DNA from: Allolobophora icterica
Taxonomy: Eukaryota; Annelida; Clitellata; Crassiclitellata; Lumbricidae
Length of the DNA: 64,000 bases
Reading direction: 5' to 3'
Assembly: GCA_963556255.1 (NCBI GenBank)
Contig: OY744608.1
Coordinates: 28,681,028-28,745,027 of the forward strand
A program made the position numbers and the translations under genes. The notes beneath the pieces are model-generated. The model was not told the DNA's origin. It searched no databases and saw nothing but the letters and a program-made list of their open reading frames with translations. Positions 24,468 through 43,010 of this stretch are shown here, one piece after another (within the stretch, counting starts at the first letter, position 1; the number at the start of each line of letters is the position of its first letter).

Positions 24468-24801
24468 AGTATTATCAAAATGTAGAGAATAAAGGCGTCT
24501 GTTATTTATGAAACGCGTCTGTTATTTAAAAGATGCGTCTAATAGCCTACGGAGTTCATTTGGCTCGGTACACGACAGGCAAGAGCAACGAAGGACAGGA
24601 AGCTATAATAACGGCGCGACATTCCAGGGTTGGATTCCACAACTCGTCGTCCGGGACATTGGAAGTTCTTATGGACGAATATTCCATCCAATGTGGACCA
24701 CGTCAACTCTGCAGATCCTGCTTTTAGGCCTGCCTCTTCCTGTATTAGCTTCAGGCTGGCACTCCTTGTCTATAAGGCACAAGCAAATCTGCCATCCTGC
24801 T

Positions 24802-24965
24802 CATAGGAGTAATTTGTGCGGGTACGAGGTGTACCAGTACCCCACTTTTTGAACGTCAATCAATATTTTATTGTTTTGCCTTCCCAGAGATCGCAGTCTC
24901 CGCCTCGCTGCGTGTATGTAAGAAATTGGTACCCCCTCACTTGTTAGACCAAAGTTACGCCCCTG
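24802..24965. mobile_element. Small hAT-type MITE
   Basis: The ends CATAGGAGTAATTTGTG and, inverted, CAGGGGCGTAACTTTG resemble those at 4357-4647. Flanking 8-mers ATCCTGCT and ATCCTACT match at 7 of 8. Confidence 0.6.
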
Positions 24966-26198
24966 ATCCTACTTATTTTCTATGACTACACTCCAATCAT
25001 CAACTGTAGGAAGTGGGCTTCTGGTACACATTTTGTCTTGGCCCAGCATTCATTCACATCAGTTCTGGTCCCTACATCTGGAACTCTTATCGCATGTTTA
25101 CGCTTCTACCAACTGTCTTTTGCTATAAACTGAAAACTTGCCAATTTCAATCTGTTCACAGTTCTCCATGTTACCCCTTGCCAGACTTGCATGTGCATTT
25201 CTGTATATTGTATTGTATGTGGAGTGCTTCAAAATTGAACATCTGAACAGCCTATCTTGTTATAAATCAGAACTAACACTTGTTTTGCTAAGTTAACTCC
25301 AAACTGCTTAGACTTTCTTTATTGCTCAATTTGCTCACATATTTTGACAAAAGCTTCAGAATTGCTATAGATTTTGCTAGAATGCGATGAAAATCATTGG
25401 CAGTCAAAACTGAACCCCAGACCTGTATGAAGAAACTTACATTTGGAAAGCATTTTCCCAATTAATACTAAAATGCCTTGAAATCAGTCTGATGCATAGT
25501 TCACTTAGGGTTCATGCAGTGATTCATCTTCAAAATACATAAAAGCACAACCAGTTTATACCACTGCCTATCCTTCCCACCACTTCGCCAGCTCTGGTCA
25601 ATTGTAACAATTCAGATTCAAACTTTTAAGAGAAGTGCAGGTATCTAAGAAAAACATGCTTTTACTCCTTCACCTTCTCTCTACCTAAGCACAACCCACT
25701 TTCCATCTTCTCTGGGCATTTGGCAAGCAGACACTTGTTATTTGGACAATCCCGCTTTTACGCTGTGCTCTTGAATTAACTGGTGCCCTTTGCCAAGCTA
25801 ATACATGTAAATAGACCTTTGGAAATGTTTAGAGTTTATGATTACGATGTTAGGCTTTACAACTTCTTTGCTAGCCGTTATACCAGTTTGTTTTCCGACT
25901 GGTCCTTTAACTTAACCCAGGTAGTGTTTCCACAGGAAAACAAAGAGAAGTAAAACCCCTTTAAAATTCACCCTTCAGGCAATAACTGATCACAGATCTA
26001 CAGTATACAACATCATAACGAGACTCTTCAAATGCGATCCCAACCTGATTTTCCAAGTGCTTACGGAATAAAGCCCAAGAAGCTCTTGTAGGAGTGGTAG
26101 GCAACCTATTGTAGAAAGTACCCTTCTATGCTGGACCACAAAATATGGGGCCAGATGGACAAGTATCCAGAACAACTCCTACACCATTCAGAGTTAAC
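24966..26198. other. Intergenic, nothing recognised
   Basis: Low-complexity-free AT-rich sequence with only short chance frames. Confidence 0.4.
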
Positions 26199-26202
26199 AA
26201 GT

Positions 26203-26903
26203 CGTCGCCTGAGAATTATCTTGTCGTATCTCCACTTTTTTTCGAAAAGTAGTTAAGGGTTGATTTGTAGCAGAATTTTTTTGATCTTTCTTCAGTTTCA
26301 ATGGCTAGGAGATACGATAGGTCGTTTTAAAGATATTCAACAAAATATACTGTCGTATGTCCTGTTTTCAGAAACATTTTATCGTATCTCCATACAGCAT
26401 TCATAGTGTAGCAGTCTCTGTTGTTGTATGTCCACAGAAAGCTCGTCGCTGATTGGACGCGCAGGAGATACAACAGTATAAACCTGTGCGCTTAGCTGGA
26501 CTATAGTGTCGCATATCCAGACAATTAAAAGTTTTTCTTTTAAAAATCCGGACTATATAAATGAATATTTTAACGAAAACACTCTGTAATAATTGGTCGT
26601 TGCTTAATTTAATCATTTCATGTCTTTGTTTTCAGAAAGATAGTTTGTAATATTTGTAAATCCATTTTATACAAAATTTTCACAAATTTCAGAAAAACAA
26701 CTGATTGTTAATTTTTTAAATGCAATATCCTTTATGTAATGTTGATGTTTTAATATGACGTCTGGTTGTGAACTGTAATTTGGCAGTGTCCTACTTATTG
26801 CATTGAATTTCTCATTTTTCCGCAAAACGCGGCCCAAACTTCTACCTCGTTTATCTCGGAATTTTGGAAAATGGAGATACGCGAAGATAATTCTCAGGCG
26901 ACG
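26203..26903. mobile_element. TIR DNA transposon, non-autonomous, with internal motif repeats
   Basis: Inverted termini of about 32 bp begin CGTCGCCTGAGAATTATCTT and match at nearly every position. AAGT flanks both ends (26199-26202 and 26904-26907). The motif GTCGTATCTCC and variants occur at least six times inside in both orientations, which is typical of subterminal transposase-binding repeats. No transposase frame. Confidence 0.8.
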
Positions 26904-27286
26904 AAGTGTCTAAATCAGAGTTTTAACACAACAATCAGATGACAGTCCATGAAGACAAAAGTGGTCTTCAGTGGCTACGCTACCAATGATACGACCCAAC
27001 TTCTTCCTTTTCCTCAGGAAACTTGGTGGTATATTGGAAAATTTTGTCCACACCATTAGTTTTGATCCCTCTAGATCAATGCCTCTCCTTGCACCAGGAA
27101 TATACACCAAAACACATTGTAACTACACTGTAACGTATTTCTTGACCTCATTGGTAGGTACACCACACTACTTTCCTATCATATTGGCTTAAATTTATTA
27201 TCAACATTAAGCATGTAACTTTTTGTTTGGTCTGCCATATATGAAAACAAAACAGACAGAACTCCAGATGGAAAGCAGGTTTTTCT

Positions 27287-31552
<4,266 letters not shown>

Positions 31553-33040
31553 CTCCTACAATTTGGGAGCTACACGACCGATCGCACGGGCTCGACCGGT
31601 TCTGCGCTTTTGTGACAAAACATTTATAGCGCATTTCTTCGCTACTCTAAATTATATTATCGATGTCATGCATCATACTAATTCACATTGGGAAACCAGT
31701 TTTTGTCTATACGTTTATATTAGGCTGCTATTTTCCACAATTCTGAACGATATGAGCATTAGATAATATAACTTATCTTACGATGTTTTAAATTCATTTT
31801 CTATGCCCATGATCTTAAACTACAACGCATAGCTAGGTTATCTGTCTAACTTCCCAAAACACTAGTAGACCTCAAATAGGCTAGAATCATTTTAGAGCAG
31901 AAATTCATCACAATTCATTCTACTTATCTTCCAACTCAAACCCAACTTCAAACTTGATTCTCCTTTTTTCTGCGGGAACGCTCCGGAACGGCGTTTCGGC
32001 ACCTTTTCCGCTATTAAAAATAATTTTTGTTATTTTGATAAAAGAATAATTTAACTATTTTAATTTAATGTGACGTGAAGAGTTTTTTTGGGAGGTCTCT
32101 CTGAGACTCCTCCGGGCCCTCCCAAAATCCCATCCCCGTTGTTTCTCGGTCTTCTTCCTCGATTTAGCCCTTCCATAATTGTTCGGTTCCGGAACCTTTT
32201 TTCTAGAAAAATAGCACTGTCTGTACGCATACACAGTGAAGTGATGTCTCTGTGCATGAGCAAGCATATGACGGCAGTAAAAAAGAATGGATCTGCCAAA
32301 CCTGGGCACGGCATCAGAAGAAACTCCGGATCAGAATGGACCCAAAGACAGACGTAGGCCTAAAAGTGTTTGCGCGACCTCCTTGGGTCGTTACCGACAA
32401 CGATCCAGAGTCCAGACACCCACCTAAGGCCACCTTCATTGGGTCCACAGTGTGCCACTTGTGGATACTTGGTCTCAGCTTTGGGTCCAATGGCAATGAA
32501 GCCCAGCAGTTGGAGAATGGACGGAAAGCAATTAAAGGCAAAGGAGACAAACACTGCTCTTTGTCAAGTATACATATTTCAAGGACGTACGTCTTCTACA
32601 ACTTCAAAAGACAAGGCTCCGCTATACTGCGTGTTTCGAGTCCCATCAAACACAACGATTGACAACTTCTAAGCGACAGAAGTAAGAAGATCGATCAGTG
32701 GAGGAAGCACTATAGGCCTACAAATATTATGAACCGCCATTCACCCTATATAATAAGTCCCAGCAGACCTAAGACCGGAGATCTTACTCTGTCTGGTATC
32801 TCTGGAAACCGGATTTATAACTCCACTGGGCATCGTGCTAGCTCGACGGAAAGCATCGTCCTTCCCTGCTACGAGAGTAAAGGAATTTTAAGAACTAGGC
32901 CTATATAGGCCTACGAGCTAGATGTCGTTAGTTTGCACTGGAGATCAACCGGGCCAAGCTAAGATTAAGAATCATCTCCGATTTTAGATCACATTCGGGC
33001 GGAGAGAAGCATGGTGGAACTGGCCGGTATAACCATTCTT
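31553..33040. other. Intergenic upstream of RPS27A
   Basis: Mostly featureless. Around 31975 and elsewhere in the window a CCGGAACGNCGTTTCGG palindromic motif recurs. A block at 32060-32660 has open frames on both strands, none of which I recognise. Confidence 0.35.
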
Positions 33041-33044
33041 CGCT

Positions 33045-33265
33045 ATAGTGGTAAAATTAGAGGTGAGTATAATTATACGCTACCGGTTAGTTTTCCGAAA
33101 CGAATTAGAGGTGAGTGTATACGCTACAGTATTTTGTGAGTATACGGTATACAGCCTACAGTATTTTAATATAAATAAATATAAATATTTTGTGAGGTGA
33201 GTATACGGTCTCTAGAGGTGAGTATACGCTGTGTATACCCGCGTATACCCTCGACTACAGCCCTG
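33045..33265. mobile_element. MITE of the 59.7-kb family, inverted copy
   Basis: Reverse-orientation match to 59695-59910: GTGGTAAAATTAGAGGTGAG at the left, TACCCGCGTATACCCTCG and ACTACAGCCCTG at the right end. The left terminus is eroded. Confidence 0.65.
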
Positions 33266-33439
33266 TTCGTGTGTCTAGGATCAAACGTCGAGGATGAGGT
33301 CCGGCGACGAAATTTAGTAATTGTCCGTGGCTGTACGAAAGAGTGGTCGGTTGGGCACAAAAATATCTGCATGTTTACATGGTATACACAGGTCCTATTA
33401 TATATGATGGTATACCTGTGCTCCACATTACGCGGGTGA

Positions 33440-33720
33440 TGATCACTGATGAAACCAGGACGCTCACGGTGGCCCTAGAGAAGCTGGATACCTTACAAAG
33501 ATGGTGCTCGAGAAGAATCCAGTGAATTCCACAGAGGCCTATACTGCGCACGTGGACAATGAGGGAAATTTCAGACACACGAGACAGATCATGCACTCGG
33601 AGATGTTCGAAACAAGAAGACCCCGGATGCTTAGACACCGTACATATACGGTGCGACGGCAGATCCTGCACGACGTTGCGAGCCTTGATTTCCTGCCTGC
33701 GAGGAGCTGGTATAGATAGG
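33440..33720 (+). mobile_element. Decayed non-LTR retrotransposon ORF2 C-terminal fragment
   Basis: Translation gives TRTLTVALEKLDTLQRWCSR, then after a frame change IPWTEAY, resembling the ETWTLT...LDAFEMWCYRR...IPWT segment that follows many LINE reverse transcriptases. Several frameshifts. Similarity is by eye. Confidence 0.45.
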
Positions 33721-34261
33721 CCTATCAGTCGGTTCACAGAGACACATGGATCTGGACGGTGGAGGTGGGTCTCCTCCTACTGATTACTGAAAGCATGGCT
33801 ATATATGTATATTTTACAGCTTAAGAAAAGACCAAGGCGGTTGGCAGAGTTGAGGAAACTGCAATGCAGCTATTTTCTGTAAGTTAACGATATATTACAT
33901 GCAATGAAGGAGATGCTAAAAGATTACTATGATTTCCTAGAGATCTACAGGTAACTCAGCTAGCCAATAATGAGTAAACTGACCGCACGCTGTCGGTGGA
34001 AAGATGAGACGGCGAAGTAGAGGACTGGACACCCGCCCTTATATGCCAAGGCTAAGAAAATTAAGTCTCTAACGCTTCATACTCATGGCTACCTCGAGGC
34101 TAGCTTAAGGGACTGCTCTTCTTCTTAACAGGTCTAAATGTTGTTCACTTATAAGTTATAAATCATTCACTAATTTTGGTCTTTGGAGTAAGTCTTAGAC
34201 GTACATTCGATTCTGATATAATGATCTTGATCATCATCATCAGCAGCAGCAGCAGCAGCTC

Positions 34262-34545
34262 TACCATCCATAGAGTAGTGGTAACATCACTGGCGTGAAG
34301 AGCAAGAGGTAGCGGGATCGCTTCCCGCAACCTCCCCAAATTTAGGTCCACTCAGCCTTTCATTCGCGAGATGGCGCGTTGTTAAAATGAGATGTAGGAC
34401 GTGATGGGCGCCTTGCATGGCTGCCGTATATACAGTTAAATTCGACTCCTGTAATAACTTGTGATCATCCGTTCATACTGATTTGTAATCATACTGCGTT
34501 ATTGTCAGTTTGAAGATATTAAACGAAGATTATTATTATCATCGT
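34262..34545 (+). mobile_element. tRNA-derived SINE
   Basis: A-box-like TAGTGGTAACATCACTGG and B-box-like GGGATCGCTTCCCGC lie about 30 bp apart, followed by GATGGGCGCCTTGCATGGC and an ATT-rich tail near 34530. A CAG/CAT repeat lies just 5' of it. Confidence 0.6.
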
Positions 34546-34559
34546 CGTTGTCGTCGTCG

Positions 34560-35900
34560 CTTGAGGGTTCCTCTTTCAGGAGCATCTTACAAATGTATAA
34601 GATCCTATACGAAGATGTAAAGGCATGTAATAAATGAATTACCACTAATTTCTTTACCTTGCTTAATTATCTAACTACATTGTGTAGATTACGCTGCCTT
34701 ATCTTTCATTCTCCAACTGATTTCCTCCATCTGGCTACCATCGTTTCTCCTCCTATTCCTCCTCACAATACACCTCACTTCTTCCTCTCTGTGTCTTCTG
34801 CCTCCGTCCTTCTTTTCTCTCCCTTGGCATCTTCATCTGCTGCAGCTGCTGCTGCTGCTGCTAATATAATGAGTCGTGTGTTGCAGTGGGTCCGAACGGC
34901 GTCTAAAATGGCCTCATTAGACAGACGTCGTGCGTGCAATCAGACTATGATGCCATCATTTCGTTCGTGATGCTCCATGCGCATCCTCTTTCTTCCTCCC
35001 ACCCACTCGCTCTTCCTCCTCGTTTCGGCACCACTCCTCTCCACGTGCCTTTCCATTCCCACTCCTCCTCCTCCTCCTCCACCGCAGTCCTCTTTTCCCG
35101 CCACAGCGTCATACGATCGTCTGCCATCCGTAGGCCTATACTGTGCGTCGTCTGCTTCGTCGAAAGCAGCAGACGACCCTGCCACTCCCCCACCACTGCT
35201 CCTCTTTCCATCCTTCTTCTCCCTTCTTCTTCTTCTTCTCGTCGTCGTCGTCGTCGTCGTTATCATTTAGTCGTTGCTTGCTAATGAGCAAACCGAGTAA
35301 CTCAGTCGCCGTCGTTTCGTCTTTGAATCGTCTCTGTGGATCGAACAACGCACTGATGATCGACTGAAGCTTCGAGACGTTGGGTGCATGGGGGGGGCGA
35401 GGGAGAAGTAGGGGGGGGGGCTGAAACCATCGGAGGGGATAGAAGGTGTTTTAGAGTAAGGATCCTTCAGGGCGGGCGAAGGGTAAGAACGGTATCCTTC
35501 AGGGTATATACGCGAGGGTGGACTGGAGCTGCTGAAGAGGTGCACGTGGTCGTCCCTCACTCTGCATGCTAGGACCAGATTAATGATATAAAACACTAAG
35601 TTAACAGCGCCAAACCGATTCTAGTATACAGCAGACCAATCGGCAGTAACAGAGGATGGGTTGGGGGGGGGGGGGCAGCAGAGTCATGGCCCCTCGTAGC
35701 AGAACATCTTCCTCCTCTGGTACAAATCGTCCAACACAAAGAACGAAATCTGAGTTCTCTCCACAGTCTCTGTGCACAGCACCAGACGGATGCACACACA
35801 AATAAATATATATATACATTCATGTGGATTACATATGTATACATACACCCAATTTCAGTACCAAATGATGCGCACACAAACACACATACACACACATATA
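34560..35900. other. Pyrimidine-rich intergenic block
   Basis: TCC/CTT/CGT low complexity from 34690 to 35270 keeps several frames open on both strands; none resembles a known protein. G-runs occur at 35391-35420 and 35662-35675. Ends in an ACACAT-rich stretch. Confidence 0.35.
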
Positions 35901-37046
<1,146 letters not shown>

Positions 37047-37087
37047 CATCGTTTAAAGTCTTTTCTGTTTCCGCGAGAGGCTCACAT

Positions 37088-37165
37088 ACATGCTGAGAGC
37101 GCCTCTGATAGTTCGCACTTTGAGAGGCGCTTTATAACTTCCCAGATACCATACCATACCATTCT
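37088..37165 (+). mobile_element. 3' tail of L2-like LINE or SINE
   Basis: GAGAGCGCCTCTGATAG...GAGAGGCGCTTTATAA forms the terminal hairpin seen in other LINE/SINE ends here, followed by a short (ATACC)n tail. Confidence 0.65.
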
Positions 37166-37174
37166 GAATTAAGA

Positions 37175-37759
37175 AGTTCGTGGTGCTAGGCCACGCATAT
37201 GATTCTGGTGGAGCATAGAATTCGGTCAGAAATCGAAATTTGTCTGCATCAGTTAACTTAACTTTGCACCAACGGCTAGAACAAAATCATTCTGATGACC
37301 AACGTCTTTTAATGTGCCTAAGTTCTCTGATTGAGCAACTGAGACTGTTTTCAGTGACACAGGCTCACACACAGCTATTAAATCGTTTTCGTTAACAATG
37401 CCAATGGAATATTTTATTATCTGTAGTGCAAACCTCTTCAGTCCCATTTCCACCTTAACAGTCGTTGCTGGCTTGCTTTTTTTGGTGAAGAAATTCAACA
37501 GATCGGTTTCTCTATAACGCTTCATCATCCATTTATTAAATTTAAGCAGCTAGACTTAAAAATGTAATTAGAAGTCGTTCTTTTTTGTTTGAAAGTAAAC
37601 GAATCAAAATAGCGACTGTATTCTCAACGTGAAGGACTACTATGATACTATCACAGCAGGCCGAGTAACATGAAGAACGAAGACTGCAGCCGTATACAAC
37701 AGGGTTGTAGAGAGACATTGAAAGAGACATACTGCGACAGAGACAGAGCGAGAGAAAAC

Positions 37760-37791
<32 letters not shown>

Positions 37792-38098
37792 CAGTAAGAC
37801 AGATAAACAGAGATAGCGAGTAAGAGCGAGTAAGCGAGGGAGTGAGAGAGCGAAAGATCGGAAAGACAGACGATCATATTTCAGGCATTTCTTAGCGCTG
37901 GAGCTGACTGACATACCCTTACAGTGTATGAAGTGGTTGGGAAAGGGAGAATCTGGCTGTATATTAGTGTGCATGCAAATGAACATAATCTCATATATAC
38001 AACTGCCATGGGCGTCTTTCCTACTGAGGGTCACCCAGGGTCAAATAACTCAACCCATTAGGGTGAGGGTCACTTACACAGACAAAATACGTATTATA
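37175..38098. other. Intergenic with imperfect (GACA)n
   Basis: 37730-37810 is an imperfect GACA/GAGA repeat. A minus-strand frame at 37253-37528 begins MMKRYRETDLLNFFTKK, reminiscent of N-termini of hAT/zinc-finger transposase-derived proteins, but nothing downstream supports it. Confidence 0.35.
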
Positions 38099-39332
38099 CC
38101 GGGTGGTCCATTAAAAACGTTCCCAAACTTTGTTAACCTGGCAATTAAACAATTTTAAAGTAAATTGAATCATAGTACATCAAACTAATCATAATTCATA
38201 TTTGTACAACACAGCCAAAATTTAGCGCAAAATACTCAACAGTTTGAGAGAAATTGTTGTTAGAACCGTATGACCCATGGTCACAATTTTGCACAGTTGT
38301 TTTATGATGACGTTTTACGCGAACAAATGTTTAATTGATCCTCCGCCTTCTCTTGTAACGACCCTTAAACGCTGTTTCCACTGTCCTATTGACTTCTGTA
38401 TTTGAGTGTCGTCTAATAGAGACCATTTTGCTTCAATGACCTGCTTAAGTTCGTCAGTATTTAGAAACGGTTTTCTGCGACCAGCTTAGGGGCCTACACA
38501 AGCTCCTTTCGTTCATTGCTAGAGCCGTAAACGGGGCTATTCTGTCTGTTAAGAGGTATTTCCAGAGTGAAATCCTCATCTGTAAAGACTATGTTCTTAA
38601 TATCAGATTTTGAAAATCGAGTATAGGCCTACAGCGCACGACATCTAACATTGCGTTTCTTTTTAACGTCAGTTGTCAATCTTGTTGTTGGCATTCGTTT
38701 GTATGCCTTCAACTGCTTCTTAGAAAGAATTCTTTGTACTGAGCTATACCGGTACGTGAAATGTTCAGAGTGCTGGCCATTTTGCGTTGAGATTGATGTT
38801 TGCCAGGTGCATTTTCCTGCGATTGACACAACTGCTCTACACTCTCAGCATTTTCAACAGTCGTTGCAGTTCTTGGACGACCACTTCCAGGCTTGCGAAC
38901 AACGCTACCAGTTTCAATAGCTTATTAATGACTCGGTTTATGCTTTGTCTTGACCAGTTTTTACGCGAATCTTCCTGAACGATTCGCTTGCCTCGCCAAC
39001 CCTTCTCCTCAAATGATATCTTAATAACAGCGAGATCATCATTTGAAAACACCATGTTTTAATATTTACTACTTCGAGGACTAGTTTAATCAAGATACTC
39101 TCGTTACTTCGCGGCGATATTAATGACGTAGTTTTGTGCAAAATTTGTAAACAGGTATGACGTCATAACGTTGCCGCAGGATGTGACATAATGAACGTAC
39201 TCTCTTGAAATGTGATATTTGTGTACAGAAATAATTGCCTAACATTTTGGTATAAATTAAAATTTGATATCTCTGAAATTAGACCTTTGCCAGGTTAACA
39301 AAGTTTGGGAACGTTTTTAATGGGCCACCCGG
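38099..39332 (-). mobile_element. Tc1/mariner-superfamily element with dead transposase
   Basis: Terminal inverted repeats of about 48 bp start CCGGGTGGTCCATTAAAAAC with one mismatch between ends, flanked by TA on each side. On the minus strand a transposase relic runs from about 39055 to 38337. It has an HTH region (FSNDDLAVIK, SINRVINKL), then after a frameshift RKPGSGRPRTATT, then RILSKKQLKAYKR, IVFTDEDFTLE (first catalytic Asp) and a C-terminus QWKQRLRVVTREGGGSIKH. It has at least three frame changes and an internal deletion, so it is inactive. Confidence 0.88.
38337..39055 (-). pseudogene. Mariner-type transposase pseudogene
   Basis: Broken reading frame inside the element at 38099-39332, with HTH, GSGRPRTATT linker, one DDE aspartate context and the C-terminal helix recognisable in different frames. 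Confidence 0.8.
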
Positions 39333-39730
39333 TATATACGTCTGTGGCCCTGTGTATATAGCGTATACACCCTACATGGTATATTCTGGCTGCAGAGAGG
39401 CTGAAATCTACATGGGCCATTAATAATCCGCCAGAAAAGTATAGGAAGTAACGAAAAGACGCTCTAGATACTAGAAATTTTCTCCAAGAAAGAACCGGTA
39501 CGGCGTTCCGGTTGTCAAAAAAAGAACCGGAACGCCGTTCCGGTGCGTTCCGGTCCCAACCGATCCCTGATTAATTAGGATCACGACAGGTCAAACTAAT
39601 TAGGTTCTTTCGCTCTTCTTTCTTGTTCTGGTCCTATTTCAGTCAGACACACACACACACCAGTACAGACCGATCGATTTATCCATTGATAAAGGATAGA
39701 ATGACAGGAGAATGAGTAGAAAGATAAGCA

Positions 39731-39737
<7 letters not shown>

Positions 39738-39772
<35 letters not shown>
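39738..39772. repeat. (AT)n microsatellite
   Basis: Alternating AT run of about 34 bp leading into the GACA block. Confidence 0.95.
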
Positions 39773-39775
<3 letters not shown>

Positions 39776-39776
39776 G

Positions 39777-39800
39777 AGAGAGACAGACAGACAGACAGAC

Positions 39801-39855
<55 letters not shown>

Positions 39856-40030
39856 CAGACACAGACACAGACACAGACACAGACACAGACAGACAGGCAG
39901 ACAGACAGACAGACAGAGAGACAGACAGAGACAGACAGAGACAGAGACAGACAGATAGACAGACAGAGACACAGACACAGACAGACAGACACAGACAGAC
40001 AGACACAGACAGACAGACAGACAGACAAAC
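39777..40030. repeat. Compound (GACA)n/(GA)n/(CAGACA)n microsatellite
   Basis: Some 250 bp of GACA tetramers with GA and ACAGAC variants. All frames stay open, producing long but meaningless Cys/Leu/Ser or Arg/Gln/Thr frames. Confidence 0.95.
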
Positions 40031-40344
40031 AAATCCCAGAAACAGTTCAGATAAAGAGGAAGGCAGGAAGGCAGTTAGGTATACATCGGTAAGAGCGTAG
40101 GCTGCGTCCCATGTATACTCCTCTGTGAAAGAGAGCGTGCGGATCGCGGTTCTCCTCCCAAAGGTGGCTTATTTCATCCATCTCCCTCTGCGAAAAATAA
40201 AACCAATAATGTGAGCGATGGTAATCACACCATACGATATCTTTGCATTAACTAAAGCTTTCTATATTGTCGACTGTCACCCCATTACGTTCTTCCATTA
40301 TCTCTCTATAAAGAGACGGCTTTGCTGTGGTTGGCCTGTAATTG

Positions 40345-40483
40345 CATTGCTTCAAAGACGATGGTTTCCAGGGTTCGCACCGTTTGACAGTGGGATCCAT
40401 GTCAATATCGCATGACCGGACAGGGATTCGAACCCGATCACAGAGGTTAAAGGACGACGCTTTAATGGCTCAGCCACGGCGCC
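40345..40483 (-). mobile_element. tRNA-derived SINE, minus strand
   Basis: On the minus strand the sequence begins GGCGCCGTGGCTGAGCCATT and carries a B box GGGTTCGAATCCC about 60 bp on. The lack of a pairing acceptor stem and the sequence continuing past the tRNA-like part argue against a functional tRNA. Confidence 0.65.
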
Positions 40484-40489
40484 ATCTAT

Positions 40490-41310
40490 TGCGTTGTCTC
40501 TTCTTTAACTGTCCTTTCTTTCATCTATTGATTTTCAGATGCCATCTATTGGTCGATAAGTATTCAGGATCTAACGATACTTTGTGGCTGCTTGCAGCAT
40601 CGTTGACTTCGACTTTGCTTTACCAAAAGTTTATTCAAGAATTATTCTCTTAAAGAATTCCTATCCTATTCCATCCGAACCTCCGCCTTCCAAGCTTTCT
40701 CGTCCTCAACGAAACCCATCGTAACAGCTGCTGAGCAGCTGTTGCTCTGCCTCCTCTCTCTGGCAACCGGACTCGGACTTCCACGGGACATAAATCTCTG
40801 GACAACCCCTCTGATACGGCGCAGCGCCCGTGAATAAGTTACTTTAAAGTAACCTGCGTGTAGCTTCACAGTAACGCTTTAGAAATTTGGAGTTCACGAT
40901 TACAATTTACGTTAATTAAGAAAGTTTATCTATACATTATCTGAATATGCTTCATATATTATACGTCTAGCCCATAATGAGAAGAATAAGAACTTTCAAA
41001 GCAAAAGTTCTGGCTTTGATGCGAAATCACAGGACTATAATCATAGCCTATCTTAGGCTATCTATCAAATCCCAGAAACAGACGGACGTTGGTTTTGATC
41101 AAGGAAACGCCGTCTTTGAGTCGTAGTTGACAAATTCGCTAGGTGGGGCAAGTTCTCTTCAATCTTCGAATCGAAGCTGACTTAAAATGACTGATCTTTT
41201 TATGTAACCTAGCTAACAAAATTTATCCTTACTGAGTGCTCGATAATAAAAACAAACAAATAATTAAATAAATAATAATAATATCTTCCTTGTCTAGAGT
41301 AGGTTTACAC
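40490..41310. other. Intergenic, nothing recognised
   Basis: No supported features other than short chance frames. Confidence 0.35.
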
Positions 41311-41363
41311 ACAATACACATAATAATAATAATAATAACAATAATATTATTATTATTATATTG

Positions 41364-41440
<77 letters not shown>

Positions 41441-41444
41441 TAAC

Positions 41445-41513
<69 letters not shown>

Positions 41514-41514
41514 T
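41311..41514. repeat. (AAT)n microsatellite
   Basis: Long AAT array with a few AAC variants and a short inverted ATT patch near 41345. Confidence 0.95.
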
Positions 41515-41519
41515 TATTA

Positions 41520-41776
<257 letters not shown>

Positions 41777-42356
41777 ATAATAACACTTGAGATGTTGTTT
41801 CAGACAAATATAAAAATAGACAAATAAAATGAGGCTTTTAAGCGTTTAAATGCTATTTAAACTGGCTATTAGGGCCCATTAATACTGATGATGTTGATGT
41901 TGATGTTGATGTTGATGATGATGATGATGATGACGACGACGACGATAACACTACAACTAAAGACATTCTAGAAAAATGTTGTACCTAATTTTTGTAATTC
42001 TGAGGAAACATATGTAAACTCTATACCTCGGATAAAAATATAATAATAAAATTTTTAATAATATTGATTATACCGGTGGTTTTGTGGGCTAATAGGTCAG
42101 CATATCGGTGCCAACTCTGTCATTCATTTCCCTTTAATATCTGGCATCTGGATGAATGGGAAGATGTCGTCACAGTGGGATGCCTGGAAATGCTCAATTA
42201 TCACCCACCGGGGCGTCTTTAATACTCTTTATGCCATCGACGCAGAGGATGGCCATTTATCCAGAGTTCTCCTTCCATAGTCATTATCGATCATCTCTCA
42301 TTATTTCAGTCAAACAACAGAGGTCATGAACTGCAGCAGACATCATCAATCCTCTA

Positions 42357-42873
<517 letters not shown>

Positions 42874-43010
42874 GCCACAAATTATGTAGTAGAAAAGTTC
42901 GCATAGATGAGATCTAAAGATCCTTAACTTAATTAGTAGGTCCAGTTTGAACATTACAGTTCAACAAAGTGCGCCCGTACGTTACTTACCAGAATAACGT
43001 ATACGCGTAC

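Larger units (their letters stand above)
21115..24468 (+). mobile_element. LTR-like 3.35-kb unit, possible solo LTR
   Basis: The segment begins TGTGGCG and ends CGCCACA, with GTAT directly flanking both ends (21111-21114 and 24469-24472); an alternative parse is GTGGCG...CGCCAC with a 6-bp AGTATT duplication. A TATA-like TATATAAG lies at 21432-21439. The segment is richer in G+C than the DNA around it and carries no long open frame. It interrupts the context right after the last copy of the 76-bp satellite. Solo LTR is the best fit, but 3.35 kb is very long for an LTR, and no second LTR, primer-binding site or polyprotein is present. Confidence 0.5.

Noticed and set aside
32252..32662. 136-codon plus-strand frame, with antisense frames over the same DNA
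   Set aside because: No recognisable motif, no flanking splice evidence, and both strands are open, so chance or repeat origin is more likely.
34659..35596. Cluster of frames on both strands about 100 codons long
   Set aside because: Pyrimidine-rich low complexity keeps frames open; sequences show Ser/Leu or Glu/Arg runs only.
37253..37528. 91-codon minus-strand frame starting MMKRYRETDLLNFF
   Set aside because: Slight resemblance to transposase-derived N-termini but no continuation, no inverted ends found.
39596..40092. Overlapping Cys/Leu/Ser and Arg/Gln/Thr frames
   Set aside because: Produced by the GACA microsatellite.
40420..40483. Possible minus-strand tRNA gene
   Set aside because: B box is perfect but the acceptor stem does not close and the sequence extends past the tRNA; treated as SINE.
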